Shown here: positions 8,227-16,063 of the stretch, one piece after another | How positions within the stretch are numbered: position 1 is the stretch's first letter | Layout of the letters: every line of letters begins with the position of its first letter | NCBI RefSeq assembly: GCF_002286815.1 | Contig: NZ_MUNM01000078.1 | Location: 186,001-250,000, forward strand | Direction of reading: 5' to 3' | Source of the DNA: Pseudomonas sp. PICF141 | Lineage (GTDB): Bacteria; Pseudomonadota; Gammaproteobacteria; Pseudomonadales; Pseudomonadaceae | DNA length: 64,000 bases | Program-made: the position numbers and the translations under genes | Notes under the pieces: generated by a model | What the model was told of the DNA's origin: nothing | Seen by the model: only the letters and a program-made list of their open reading frames with translations | Databases searched by the model: none

Positions 8227-9360
8227 ATGGCAGTCAAAGTCCTGGTGGTGGACGATTCGGGGTTTTTCCGCCGCCGCGTCTCGGAAATTCTTTCAGCGGA
8301 TTCCAATATCCAGGTCGTCGGTACGGCGACCAACGGCAAAGAGGCGATCGATCAGGCGCTGGCGCTCAAGCCAGACGTGATCACCATGGACTACGAGATG
8401 CCGATGATGGATGGCATCACGGCCGTGCGGCACATCATGCAACGCTGCCCGACCCCGGTGTTGATGTTCTCCTCGCTGACTCATGAAGGCGCGCGGGTCA
8501 CCCTCGATGCGCTGGACGCCGGCGCGGTGGACTTCCTGCCGAAGAATTTCGAAGACATCTCGCGTAACCCGGAGAAGGTCAAGCAACTGCTGTGCGAGAA
8601 AATTCTCAGCATTTCGCGCAGTAACCGTCGTGTCAGCGCCTACAGTGCCCCGGCTCCAATGGCCGCACCAGTCCCGACGCCGGCGCCTTCGAGCATCAGC
8701 AGCCATGGCAGCAGCAGTGCGCCTGCGCGTCCGGCCCCGGCACCGATTCCGCCTCGCAGCCATGCAGCGACGCCGTCGTCCCCGGCACCCAAACGCAAAG
8801 CCTACAAACTGGTCGCCATCGGTACTTCGACCGGTGGCCCGGTTGCCTTGCAACGGGTGCTGACACAGTTGCCGGGCAACTTCCCGGCACCGATCGTGTT
8901 GATCCAGCACATGCCGGCCGCCTTCACCAAGGCCTTCGCCGAGCGTCTGGACAAGCTGTGCCGCATCAGCGTCAAGGAAGCCGAGGACGGCGACATCCTG
9001 CGTCCGGGCCTGGCGCTGCTGGCGCCGGGTGGCAAGCAAATGATGATCGACGGCCGCGGCGCGGTGAAAATCCTGCCGGGCGACGAGCGTCTGAACTACA
9101 AGCCTTGCGTGGACATCACCTTCGGTTCCGCGGCCAAATCCTACGGCGACAAAGTTCTGGCGGTGGTACTCACCGGCATGGGCGCCGATGGTCGCGAAGG
9201 CGCGCGTCTGCTCAAGCAGGGCGGCAGTGCGATCTGGGCTCAGGATGAAGCCAGCTGCGTGATCTATGGGATGCCAATGGCGATCGTCAAAGCCGAACTC
9301 GCGGACGCGGTGTACAGCCTGGACGACATCGGCCGTCACCTGGTCGAGGCGTGTCTGTGA
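8227..9360 (+). CDS. cheB: CheB, receptor methylesterase/deamidase
   Basis: A 377-residue two-domain enzyme. The N-terminal receiver domain has phosphoacceptor D55 in TMDYEMPMMDG. A long Pro/Ala/Ser linker (about residues 135-190) follows, then the CheB methylesterase domain with catalytic S201 in GTSTGGP, the QHMPAAFT histidine segment and the aspartate in TGMGADGREG. It removes methyl groups from chemoreceptors for adaptation. The ATG at 8227 is preferred over an in-frame upstream start because the receiver begins directly after it (MAVKVLVVDDS). Its TGA overlaps the ATG of motC. Confidence 0.97.
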   Translation: MAVKVLVVDDSGFFRRRVSEILSADSNIQVVGTATNGKEAIDQALALKPDVITMDYEMPMMDGITAVRHIMQRCPTPVLMFSSLTHEGARVTLDALDAGAVDFLPKNFEDISRNPEKVKQLLCEKILSISRSNRRVSAYSAPAPMAAPVPTPAPSSISSHGSSSAPARPAPAPIPPRSHAATPSSPAPKRKAYKLVAIGTSTGGPVALQRVLTQLPGNFPAPIVLIQHMPAAFTKAFAERLDKLCRISVKEAEDGDILRPGLALLAPGGKQMMIDGRGAVKILPGDERLNYKPCVDITFGSAAKSYGDKVLAVVLTGMGADGREGARLLKQGGSAIWAQDEASCVIYGMPMAIVKAELADAVYSLDDIGRHLVEACL

Positions 9361-10100
9361 TGGATGTGCTCAGCCTTATCGGAATCATCATGGCGTTCGT
9401 CGCCATCATTGGCGGCAACTACCTTGAAGGCGGTCACCTCGGCGCGTTGGCCAACGGCCCGGCAGCGTTGATCGTACTGGGTGGGACCATCGGTGCGGCG
9501 CTGCTGCAATCACCCATGAGCGCCTTCAAGCGCGCCATGCAGATTCTCGCCTGGATCCTGTTTCCACCGCGCGTGGACCTGGCTGGCGGCATCGATCGCG
9601 TCGTGAACTGGAGCCTGACTGCCCGCAAGGAAGGTTTGCTCGGTCTGGAAGGGGTGGCCGATGCCGAACCTGACAGCTACTCGCGCAAAGGCCTGCAACT
9701 GCTGGTGGACGGCGCCGAGCCGGAAGCGATTCGCAGCATTCTGGAAGTGGATTTCTACACCCAGGAAAGCCGCGACATCGAAGCCGCCAAAGTTTTTGAA
9801 AGCATGGGCGGCTACGCGCCAACCATCGGCATCATCGGTGCGGTAATGGGCCTGATCCACGTCATGGGCAACCTGGCCGATCCGTCGCAACTGGGCAGCG
9901 GCATTGCCGTCGCGTTCGTTGCCACTATCTATGGCGTGGCCAGTGCCAACCTGATACTGCTGCCGGTTGCCGCCAAGCTCAAGTCCATCGCGTTGCGGCA
10001 GTCGCGTTATCGCGAGATGTTGCTGGAAGGGATCCTGTCGATCGCCGAAGGTGAGAACCCTCGCTCAATCGAGTTGAAGCTTCAGGGCTTCATGGATTAA
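9360..10100 (+). CDS. motC: MotC, MotA-type flagellar stator subunit
   Basis: A 246-residue member of the MotA/TolQ/ExbB family with hydrophobic segments near residues 3-20, 30-48, 145-170 and 180-200. The conserved region GGYAPTIGIIGAVMGLIHVM precedes the third segment. With MotD it forms the second proton-driven stator set of Pseudomonas, important for swarming and high-load rotation. It starts at 9360 by a one-base TGATG overlap with cheB; the in-frame GTG at 9351 is less likely. motD follows after 12 bases. Confidence 0.95.
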   Translation: MDVLSLIGIIMAFVAIIGGNYLEGGHLGALANGPAALIVLGGTIGAALLQSPMSAFKRAMQILAWILFPPRVDLAGGIDRVVNWSLTARKEGLLGLEGVADAEPDSYSRKGLQLLVDGAEPEAIRSILEVDFYTQESRDIEAAKVFESMGGYAPTIGIIGAVMGLIHVMGNLADPSQLGSGIAVAFVATIYGVASANLILLPVAAKLKSIALRQSRYREMLLEGILSIAEGENPRSIELKLQGFMD

Positions 10101-10112
10101 GGGAATAACCTC

Positions 10113-11006
10113 ATGGCTCGTCGTCGGCAACCTGAAGAACACGTAAACCATGAACGCTGGCTCGTTTCCTACGCCGACTTCATTACGTTGCTGTTCGCTT
10201 TCTTCGTGGTGATGTACTCGATTTCTTCGATCAACGAAGGCAAGTACAAGGTCATTTCCGAGGCGTTGATCGGGGTGTTTACCGACTCTGATCGCGCCCT
10301 CAAGCCGATCCCGATTGGTGACGAGCGACTGAAGACCGTGACCCCGGCCAAGCCACTGGTCAAGGACAGCGAACAGGTCGACGCTGGCATCGCCCAGGCC
10401 GCCAACGATCCGCTCAAAAGCATTGCCGATGACATCAGCGCGGCGTTTGGCGACTTGATCAGTTCCAACCAGATGACCGTGCGCGGCAATGAGTTGTGGG
10501 TCGAGATCGAGCTCAATTCCAGCCTGTTGTTCGGCAGCGGCGATGCGATGCCCAGCGACATCGCCTTCACCATTATCGATAAGGTCGCGGCGATCCTGCG
10601 ACCGTTCGACAACCCGATACACGTCGAAGGCTTTACCGACGATCAGCCGATTCGCACCGCGCAATACCCGACCAACTGGGAGCTGTCCTCGGCCCGTTCG
10701 GCGAGCATCGTGCGCATGCTGGCGATGCAGGGCGTGAACCCCGGTCGTCTGGCGTCGGTGGGTTACGGCGAGTTCCAGCCGGTGGCCAACAATGCCACCG
10801 CCGAAGGCCGGGCGCGCAATCGTCGGGTGGTGTTGGTGGTTTCCCGAAACCTCGATGTCCGCCGCAGCCTCACCGGTACCGGAACGGCTCATGCACAGCC
10901 GGATGCCGCGTTGAAGCGGGCTGGCACACAAACTGCACCGGCTGCGGTCAAGTCGCCGGGACGAGAGAGCTCCGTCAATTCTCCGTCACCCGCATTAATA
11001 CGTTGA
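10113..11006 (+). CDS. motD: MotD, MotB-type flagellar stator subunit
   Basis: A 297-residue protein with one N-terminal membrane helix containing the proton-carrying aspartate D22 (VSYADFITLLFAFF). A periplasmic linker follows, then an OmpA-like peptidoglycan-binding domain (HVEGFTDDQPI, SSARSASIVRML, VGYGEFQPV, RNRRVVLVV). It anchors the MotC channel to the cell wall. The last 50 or so residues beyond the OmpA fold are Ala/Pro-rich and look disordered. It pairs with motC at a 12-base gap. Confidence 0.95.
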   Translation: MARRRQPEEHVNHERWLVSYADFITLLFAFFVVMYSISSINEGKYKVISEALIGVFTDSDRALKPIPIGDERLKTVTPAKPLVKDSEQVDAGIAQAANDPLKSIADDISAAFGDLISSNQMTVRGNELWVEIELNSSLLFGSGDAMPSDIAFTIIDKVAAILRPFDNPIHVEGFTDDQPIRTAQYPTNWELSSARSASIVRMLAMQGVNPGRLASVGYGEFQPVANNATAEGRARNRRVVLVVSRNLDVRRSLTGTGTAHAQPDAALKRAGTQTAPAAVKSPGRESSVNSPSPALIR

Positions 11007-11049
11007 GCTATTTCTCGGTCGACCTGTTCGAGCGGGAGGAACAATCCGA

Positions 11050-11838
11050 ATGAGAGTCTGGGCAGTCGCCAATCAAAAGGGTGGTGTCGGTAAAACCACT
11101 TCCTCCATCGCTTTAGCCGGTTTGCTGGCCGAGGCGGGCAAGCGCGTGGTTGTGGTCGATCTCGACCCTCACGGCTCCATGACCAGCTACTTCGGTTACG
11201 ACCCCGACAGCCTGGAACACAGCAGTTACGACCTGTTTCTGCACAAGGGCAGCGTGCCGCAAGGCTTGCCCGGCCAGTTGCTGATGCCCACCAGTGACGA
11301 ACGCATTTCGCTGTTGCCGTCGAGCACCGCGCTGGCGACCCTCGAGCGTCAGTCACCGGGCCAGAGTGGACTGGGCCTGGTGATCGCCAAGAGCCTGGCG
11401 CAGTTGTGGCAAGACTTCGATTACGCGTTGATCGACAGCCCGCCGTTGCTCGGTGTGCTGATGGTCAATGCCTTGGCGGCCAGCCAGCAGTTGGTGATTC
11501 CGGTGCAGACCGAACACTTGGCCGTCAAAGGCCTGGAACGCATGGTCAACACCCTGGCGATGATCAACCGCTCGCGCAAACAGGCGTTGCCCTTCAGCAT
11601 CGTCCCGACCCTGTTCGACCGTCGCACCCAAGCCTCTCTCGGCACCCTTCGCGTGCTGCGCGACAAGTACCCGGAAGAAATCTGGCAAGGCTATATCCCG
11701 ATCGACACCCGCTTGCGTGACGCGAGCCGGGCAGGGCTGACGCCTTCGCAATTCGACGGCAAGAGCCGTGGCGTTCTCGCTTATCGTGCACTACTCAAGC
11801 ACCTGTTGGCCGCACAACTTGTCCCGGCGGTGGCCTGA
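11050..11838 (+). CDS. parC: ParC, ParA-like ATPase that positions chemotaxis arrays
   Basis: A 262-residue ParA/MinD family ATPase with the deviant Walker A KGGVGKTTS at residues 10-18, the VVVDLDPHGSMTSYFG switch and ALIDSPPLLGVL. Homologues inside Pseudomonas and Vibrio che clusters form a polar gradient that localises chemosensory arrays; the gene is unrelated to the topoisomerase subunit of the same name. It is followed by a 91-base REP palindrome and then its expected partner parP. Assignment to chromosome segregation is rejected because of its location between motD and cheW. Confidence 0.9.
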   Translation: MRVWAVANQKGGVGKTTSSIALAGLLAEAGKRVVVVDLDPHGSMTSYFGYDPDSLEHSSYDLFLHKGSVPQGLPGQLLMPTSDERISLLPSSTALATLERQSPGQSGLGLVIAKSLAQLWQDFDYALIDSPPLLGVLMVNALAASQQLVIPVQTEHLAVKGLERMVNTLAMINRSRKQALPFSIVPTLFDRRTQASLGTLRVLRDKYPEEIWQGYIPIDTRLRDASRAGLTPSQFDGKSRGVLAYRALLKHLLAAQLVPAVA

Positions 11839-11851
11839 TGAACCCAATTCC

Positions 11852-11942
11852 TGTAGGAGCTGCCGCAGGCTGCGATCTTTTGATCTTGCTTTGTGACACC
11901 TTCGAATCCGCCAAAAGATCGCAGCCTTCGGCAGCTCCTACG
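11852..11942. repeat. REP inverted pair between parC and parP
   Basis: Two outward copies of the AGATCGCAGCC-type REP form a long inverted repeat. The left arm runs TGTAGGAGCTGCCG... and is mirrored by ...CGGCAGCTCCTAC on the right, with an unpaired centre of about 30 bases. It fills almost all of the parC-parP gap and could act as a partial terminator or mRNA stabiliser. The same family recurs near 13800 and 23484. Confidence 0.85.
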
Positions 11943-11953
11943 ATGGTGGGCGC

Positions 11954-12829
11954 ATGACTCGTCCGGTGAAAATCACCTCGCGTCCGCAACTGGCCCTCCA
12001 GTCTTATCTGGACAGCTTGCTGCAAGACGCGACCGAAGAGTTGCCGGCAGAAGTCGAGGCGCTGCCCGAGGTTGTCGAGGTTATCGAGGTTGAGGCCGCG
12101 CTGGATGAGTTCCAGGCTGCCGTGCTTGAAGAGCAGGCCCGTGATGCGCAGAAACCGGCCGTGGCCGCTGCCCCCATCGTTGCGCCAGTGGTGAAAGCTC
12201 CGGTGGCCGTGATTGAGTCACCGGCACCGATCCTGATGCCCGTATCGACGATTGCACCCTTGTTGCAAGCGTTGGTGCCGCCGTTGGTTGAAGTTCATCT
12301 GCCGCCCGGCAACACGCCGCCACCGGTGGAAACCGACGGTCGTCCGGCATGGGCTGCCGAGCCGTTCGAGTGCCTGTTGTTCGACGTCGCCGGGTTGACC
12401 CTGGCGGTGCCGCTGGTGTGCCTGGGCTCGATTTATTCTTTAGCCGGTCATGAGCTGACGCCATTGTTCGGTCAGCCGGAATGGTTCCTCGGGATCCTGC
12501 CGAGCCAGGCCGGCAACCTGAAAGTACTGGATACCGCGCGTTGGGTCATGCCGGATCGTTATCGCGATGATTTCCGCCAGGGTCTGCAATACGTTATTTC
12601 GGTTCAGGGCTACGAGTGGGGGCTGGCGGTGCATCAGGTCAGCCGCTCATTGCGCCTGGACCCGAACGAAATCAAATGGCGCAGTCACCGGGGTCAACGG
12701 CCATGGCTGGCGGGTACGGTCATTGAACACATGTGTGCCTTGCTCGACGTTTCGGCACTGGCCGAGCTGATCGCCAGCGGTGGGGCAAAGCACATGGGCG
12801 GCGGCAAGCCGCTACACAAACCGACATAG
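11954..12829 (+). CDS. parP: ParP, CheW-like array integration protein
   Basis: A 291-residue protein with a long low-complexity N-terminal half rich in Ala, Pro, Val and Glu (about residues 20-130) and a C-terminal CheW-like domain (from about residue 135, FECLLFDVAGLTLAVPLVCL). In Vibrio the corresponding AIF domain of ParP binds CheA and the receptors and links arrays to ParC. Its place between parC and cheW fits this role. The CheW fold is degenerate compared with the true CheW encoded next. The ATG at 11954 lies 12 bases beyond the REP. Confidence 0.85.
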   Translation: MTRPVKITSRPQLALQSYLDSLLQDATEELPAEVEALPEVVEVIEVEAALDEFQAAVLEEQARDAQKPAVAAAPIVAPVVKAPVAVIESPAPILMPVSTIAPLLQALVPPLVEVHLPPGNTPPPVETDGRPAWAAEPFECLLFDVAGLTLAVPLVCLGSIYSLAGHELTPLFGQPEWFLGILPSQAGNLKVLDTARWVMPDRYRDDFRQGLQYVISVQGYEWGLAVHQVSRSLRLDPNEIKWRSHRGQRPWLAGTVIEHMCALLDVSALAELIASGGAKHMGGGKPLHKPT

Positions 12830-12886
12830 CTGCCGACATAACAAGTATGCGACGGCATTGTTGAATGCCGCCTACAGAACACACAC

Positions 12887-12905
12887 CGCCAGAAGCGGTT
12901 TTTCG
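12887..12905 (+). terminator. Possible weak terminator/attenuator before cheW
   Basis: A short stem (ACCGC-CAGAA-GCGGT) is followed by a run of T, after a second small hairpin (GGCATT-GTTG-AATGCC) near 12856-12871. The stem is only five base pairs and cheW follows directly, so it may be read through or only attenuate. Confidence 0.3.
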
Positions 12906-12916
12906 AGGGGTCAGGT

Positions 12917-13402
12917 ATGAGTAATCAAGCGACGAATGCAAAAGGTTCTGAAGATCCGATCCTGCAATGGGTAACCTTCAAACTGGACAACGAAACCTAC
13001 GGCATTAACGTGATGCGCGTTCAGGAAGTCCTGCGCTACACCGAAATCGCCCCGGTCCCGGGTGCTCCAAGCTACGTGCTGGGCATCATCAACCTGCGCG
13101 GTAACGTGGTCACCGTGATCGACACCCGTCAGCGCTTCGGCCTGATGAATGCCGAGATCAGCGACAACACCCGTATCGTCATCATCGAAGCCGACAAGCA
13201 AGTGGTCGGAATCATGGTCGACAGCGTGGCTGAAGTGGTTTACCTGCGTCAGTCGGAAATCGAGACGGCGCCGAACGTCGGTAACGAAGAGTCCGCCAAG
13301 TTCATACAAGGCGTGTGCAACAAGAACAACGAACTGCTGATCCTGGTCGAGCTGGACAAGATGATGAGCGAAGAAGAATGGTCGGAACTGGAGAATATCT
13401 GA
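12917..13402 (+). CDS. cheW: CheW, chemotaxis coupling protein
   Basis: A 161-residue single CheW domain protein linking chemoreceptors to CheA. Conserved features are WVTFKLDNETYGINVMRVQE, YVLGIINLRGNVVTVIDTR and IIEADKQVVGIMVDSVAEV. Length is typical. It lies 87 bases after parP and is immediately followed, without a gap, by a TTG-started DUF2802 gene. Confidence 0.96.
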   Translation: MSNQATNAKGSEDPILQWVTFKLDNETYGINVMRVQEVLRYTEIAPVPGAPSYVLGIINLRGNVVTVIDTRQRFGLMNAEISDNTRIVIIEADKQVVGIMVDSVAEVVYLRQSEIETAPNVGNEESAKFIQGVCNKNNELLILVELDKMMSEEEWSELENI

Positions 13403-13795
13403 TTGATTCTTGAGGTGGCTGTCATTGTCCTGTTTCTGTTCTGGGCAGGCACGCTGGCGATGTTCCTGGCGTACGTCCGCGCTCAGCGGCAGATCGCCGC
13501 GCAACAGGCCGTGGGCGATGCGCTGCGTGATCAGCGCATCAAGGACCTGGCCAAACGCGTGGATGACTACCAGAACGGCAACGTGCGCATGGGGGAAGAC
13601 CTGCACGAACTGCGCGCCGTCGTCAGCCCGTTGCCGGACAAACTGGCGCAGCTGGAACAGCGTGATCCGTCGAGCCTTTCATTCGCCCAGGCGGCACGCC
13701 TGGTGGGGATGGGTGCCAGCGTCAGTGAGCTGACGCAGTCCTGCGGGTTGACCCAGGCTGAGGCGGAGTTGATGAGCAAGTTGCACAAGAACTGA
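13403..13795 (+). CDS. DUF2802 family membrane-anchored small protein
   Basis: A 130-residue protein of unknown function. Residues 2-22 form one membrane helix (VAVIVLFLFWAGTLAMFLAY), followed by a charged, probably coiled-coil segment. The C-terminal part (about 92-128) looks like a helix-turn-helix (AARLVGMGASVSELTQSCGL), as in the DUF2802 family. The start is a TTG directly abutting the cheW stop codon, implying translation coupled to cheW. A homologue follows cheW in other pseudomonads, which suggests a role in chemotaxis or motility, but none is demonstrated by the sequence. Confidence 0.8.
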   Translation: MILEVAVIVLFLFWAGTLAMFLAYVRAQRQIAAQQAVGDALRDQRIKDLAKRVDDYQNGNVRMGEDLHELRAVVSPLPDKLAQLEQRDPSSLSFAQAARLVGMGASVSELTQSCGLTQAEAELMSKLHKN

Positions 13796-13798
13796 GAA

Positions 13799-13843
13799 GA
13801 TCAAAAGATCGCAGCCTCGTTGCATTCGACAGCTCCTACAGGA
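13799..13843. repeat. Single REP copy
   Basis: One degenerate copy of the AAAAGATCGCAGCC...AGCTCCTACAGG REP family seen as pairs at 11852 and 23484. It directly follows the DUF2802 stop codon and may help terminate the chemotaxis transcript. Confidence 0.7.
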
Positions 13844-13857
13844 TGTACACCGATGGA

Positions 13858-13967
13858 GATCGTTCCCACGCTCTGCGTGGGAATGCCTCTTGGGACGCTC
13901 TGCGTTCCGCTGTTGTGTGACGCAAAGCGTCACGGGCTGCATTCCCACGCAGAGCATGGGAACGATC
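13858..13967. repeat. 110-base inverted repeat element (GATCGTTCCCACG family), copy 1
   Basis: The ends are mirror images: GATCGTTCCCACGCTCTGCG on the left against CGCAGAGCATGGGAACGATC on the right. Two inner hairpins of the form GACGCTCTGCG / TGACGCAAAGCGTCA lie between them. A second copy is at 28811-28917. It lies between convergent genes and overlaps the last two bases of the FlhB-like stop codon, so it probably terminates transcription from both sides. Confidence 0.85.
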
Positions 13968-14295
13968 AGTAGTCATCCCCTCGATCGGTGACATCCTTCT
14001 CCAGCATCACCGCATGCGGATCATGCCCCTGGGGAAACTTGCCCTTCAAATTCCACGCAAACGCAATGATCTCCGCAATCGTGCGGTACAACGCCTCTGG
14101 AATACTCTCTCCCAATTCCATCCGCGCCAGCAATTTCACCAGCTCGGCGTTTTCGTAGATCGGCACTTCGTAATCCCGGGCGATCCGCAGAATTTCTTCC
14201 GCTAATTCCTCGTCACCTTTGGCCGTGAGGGTAGGGGCGTGGGTGCCGTCGTATTTGAGGGCGATGGCCTGGCGCGGTGCAGTGGATTCGTTCAT
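13966..14295 (-). CDS. Stand-alone FlhB cytoplasmic-domain protein (export switch family)
   Basis: A 109-residue soluble protein matching only the C-terminal cytoplasmic part of FlhB/YscU. It shows AIALKYDGTHAPTLTAKGDE, then VPIYENAELVKLLARMELGE and IPEALYRTIAEIIAF. Full-length FlhB cleaves itself at NPTH just before this region; here the NPTH motif and membrane domain are absent. The ATG at 14295 overlaps the stop of the upstream FliK-domain gene as ATGA, so both are made together. A longer in-frame start at 14364 would lie inside that gene and is rejected. It may modulate export specificity together with its neighbour. Confidence 0.85.
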   Translation of the reverse strand: MNESTAPRQAIALKYDGTHAPTLTAKGDEELAEEILRIARDYEVPIYENAELVKLLARMELGESIPEALYRTIAEIIAFAWNLKGKFPQGHDPHAVMLEKDVTDRGDDY

Positions 14296-15866
14296 GCGGT
14301 TTCGTCGACCCAGCGTTGTTCGAGACGGGTTTGAGGGCCTTGGGGCGGTGTGCCAAGGTGGCAATCCAGATCGCCGACGTTCAGGCCTGAGGCCAAGAGG
14401 CGTTCGCGCAGCCCGGCCAGATTGCTTTCGATCAGGCTGGCGGTGTATGGCCGTTCAGCCCACAACTGACTGGAGAGGCTGCCTCTGATCAGCTGCGCCT
14501 GAATCTGCAACGGCCCCAGCGGTTCCATGTCGAATGCCAGCTCAACGCGCCACAGCTGTTGCCGGGGTTCGTGTTCGTCGCGGCGGTCGTGCGGGTGTTC
14601 TTTCTCGGGTGCTTCTTCGCGCTGGAATTTGACCTGCAACGGCACGATGTCCTGCAGGTTGCGCATGGGGATTTCCAGTTGCCAGGTACTGAGCAGCCGA
14701 CCGTCGTTGGTGAGGCCGGTCTGTTCCAGGCTCGACAGCTGATGGCTTTGCAGGCGCGAGACGGCCGCTGCCGCCAGGCGCAGCAAATGTTCCAGATCGC
14801 CTTCACCGTCCTGATGTTGCAGCACGCGCTCGGGGAGCGGGAAACTGATCGGTAACGGTTTGGCGCTGACCTGGCCGAGCATGCCGAGAGCGCTACGCAC
14901 GAAACCGGGTAATGCTTGCGCCAGTGTATTGGCGGCGATGATCGCGTGAAGGTTGGTATTGGCTGGCAGGCCCGGCGTCAGTTGCGCGATCAGTTTGAGC
15001 AGGTCGCCCTTCATGTCTGGTGTCAGCGTCGGGTTTTGCCCGGTCAGCAGTTTCGCTTCAAGAAACAGACCGCTGTTGGCCAATGCCTGGGCCAGGCCTT
15101 TGGGTGTACTCAATTGCTGAACGTCCGGCAGGCCGGCGAGCAATTTGTCTACGGCGGCGCGCAGGGCGCTGGAGCTCTGATCCGATGGCGGCAGGTTTTG
15201 CAGAACTTTGAGCAAGCCATCCAGAGAGCCCTGGCGACTTTGCTGGCTGACCAATTGCTGGGTCACCGCCAACTGTTCCTGACGGCTGCTCAACGGGACG
15301 AATGTCAGGGTCTGGGTGTCTTGCACCAAGGCGCTCAGCAAGGTGCCAATGCGCAGTGGCGTCGGGCTGTCGATGCTCAGCGTGCTGCCACTCAACGCGG
15401 TGTTAAGCAAGCTCACCATCGAGCGAAACACCATCGGTTGGCCCGGTACCTGCGGCATGACCTGAGAGGTCAGTACTTTGCCTTGCAGCAAGGTGCCGAC
15501 CGGCAGTTGCGCCGTGTCGATGCGAGTGAGGGTGGCGACGCTGGAGGCGATGGCCTGTTGCACCGTGACCGCCAGGTTGCCCGCCGATGGTTGAGTGATT
15601 GCCAGGCTGGTGCCCTGGGGCAACGGCTGAGTACTGGTGGCCTGAACCGTGGTCTGGCGACCGTTGTCGAGGGTCACCTTGAGCAACAATTGAAAAGTCT
15701 GATCCGCCTGCTTGAGCGACAGCACTTCGGCCCTGGCAGTCTGACCGGCACTGATCAGACCCTCCATCGGCGTCAGTAACTTGAGTAGTTCACCACTCAC
15801 CACCAGCGGCCGCGAAGTCACGGGCGTGCTCGGCGGCAGCGGGAGGATGTTCATTTCGCCTGTCAT
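14292..15866 (-). CDS. fliK: FliK-family flagellar hook-length control protein
   Basis: A 524-residue protein, rich in Gln, Leu and Ser. Its last third matches the FliK C-terminal (Flg_hook) domain: a segment RVELAFDMEPLGPLQIQAQL followed by SLIESNLAGLRERLLASGL. FliK measures hook length and switches FlhB substrate specificity. Main fliK genes in Pseudomonas usually lie near fliLMN, so this may be a second FliK-domain protein. It is followed by the stand-alone FlhB-domain gene with a 4-base overlap. An internal ATG at 15854 (MNILPLPP) is an alternative start. Confidence 0.8.
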   Translation of the reverse strand: MTGEMNILPLPPSTPVTSRPLVVSGELLKLLTPMEGLISAGQTARAEVLSLKQADQTFQLLLKVTLDNGRQTTVQATSTQPLPQGTSLAITQPSAGNLAVTVQQAIASSVATLTRIDTAQLPVGTLLQGKVLTSQVMPQVPGQPMVFRSMVSLLNTALSGSTLSIDSPTPLRIGTLLSALVQDTQTLTFVPLSSRQEQLAVTQQLVSQQSRQGSLDGLLKVLQNLPPSDQSSSALRAAVDKLLAGLPDVQQLSTPKGLAQALANSGLFLEAKLLTGQNPTLTPDMKGDLLKLIAQLTPGLPANTNLHAIIAANTLAQALPGFVRSALGMLGQVSAKPLPISFPLPERVLQHQDGEGDLEHLLRLAAAAVSRLQSHQLSSLEQTGLTNDGRLLSTWQLEIPMRNLQDIVPLQVKFQREEAPEKEHPHDRRDEHEPRQQLWRVELAFDMEPLGPLQIQAQLIRGSLSSQLWAERPYTASLIESNLAGLRERLLASGLNVGDLDCHLGTPPQGPQTRLEQRWVDETA

Positions 15867-15896
15867 ATGCGGTCACAACCTGTGGAAATTGCGCTC

Positions 15897-15923
15897 TTTA
15901 GAGTCGGGCATGGCATGTATAAT
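15897..15923 (+). promoter_or_regulatory. Possible promoter of the ccm operon
   Basis: A perfect -10 hexamer TATAAT lies at 15918-15923. The best -35-like sequence is poor (TTTAGA at 15897, 15-base spacing). It lies in the 197-base gap between the divergent fliK-like gene and ccmA. The assignment rests mainly on the -10. Confidence 0.35.
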
Positions 15924-16063
15924 GCCGCCCGTCTTCGGGGCGTGGCGAAAACATTGCATTTGTTTGACCTGGCTCTCTAGAACAAGCCGCCAATGCATCT
16001 ATGCTGCATTCTCTTTAGCGGCCGCTCTGCCGCCGACTTGAACCGCAAAAGGCCCGTGATCTC

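Noticed and set aside
11050..11838. parC as a chromosome or plasmid partition ATPase
   Set aside because: No parB or parS-like sequence nearby; the chemotaxis location and the neighbouring CheW-like ParP indicate array positioning.
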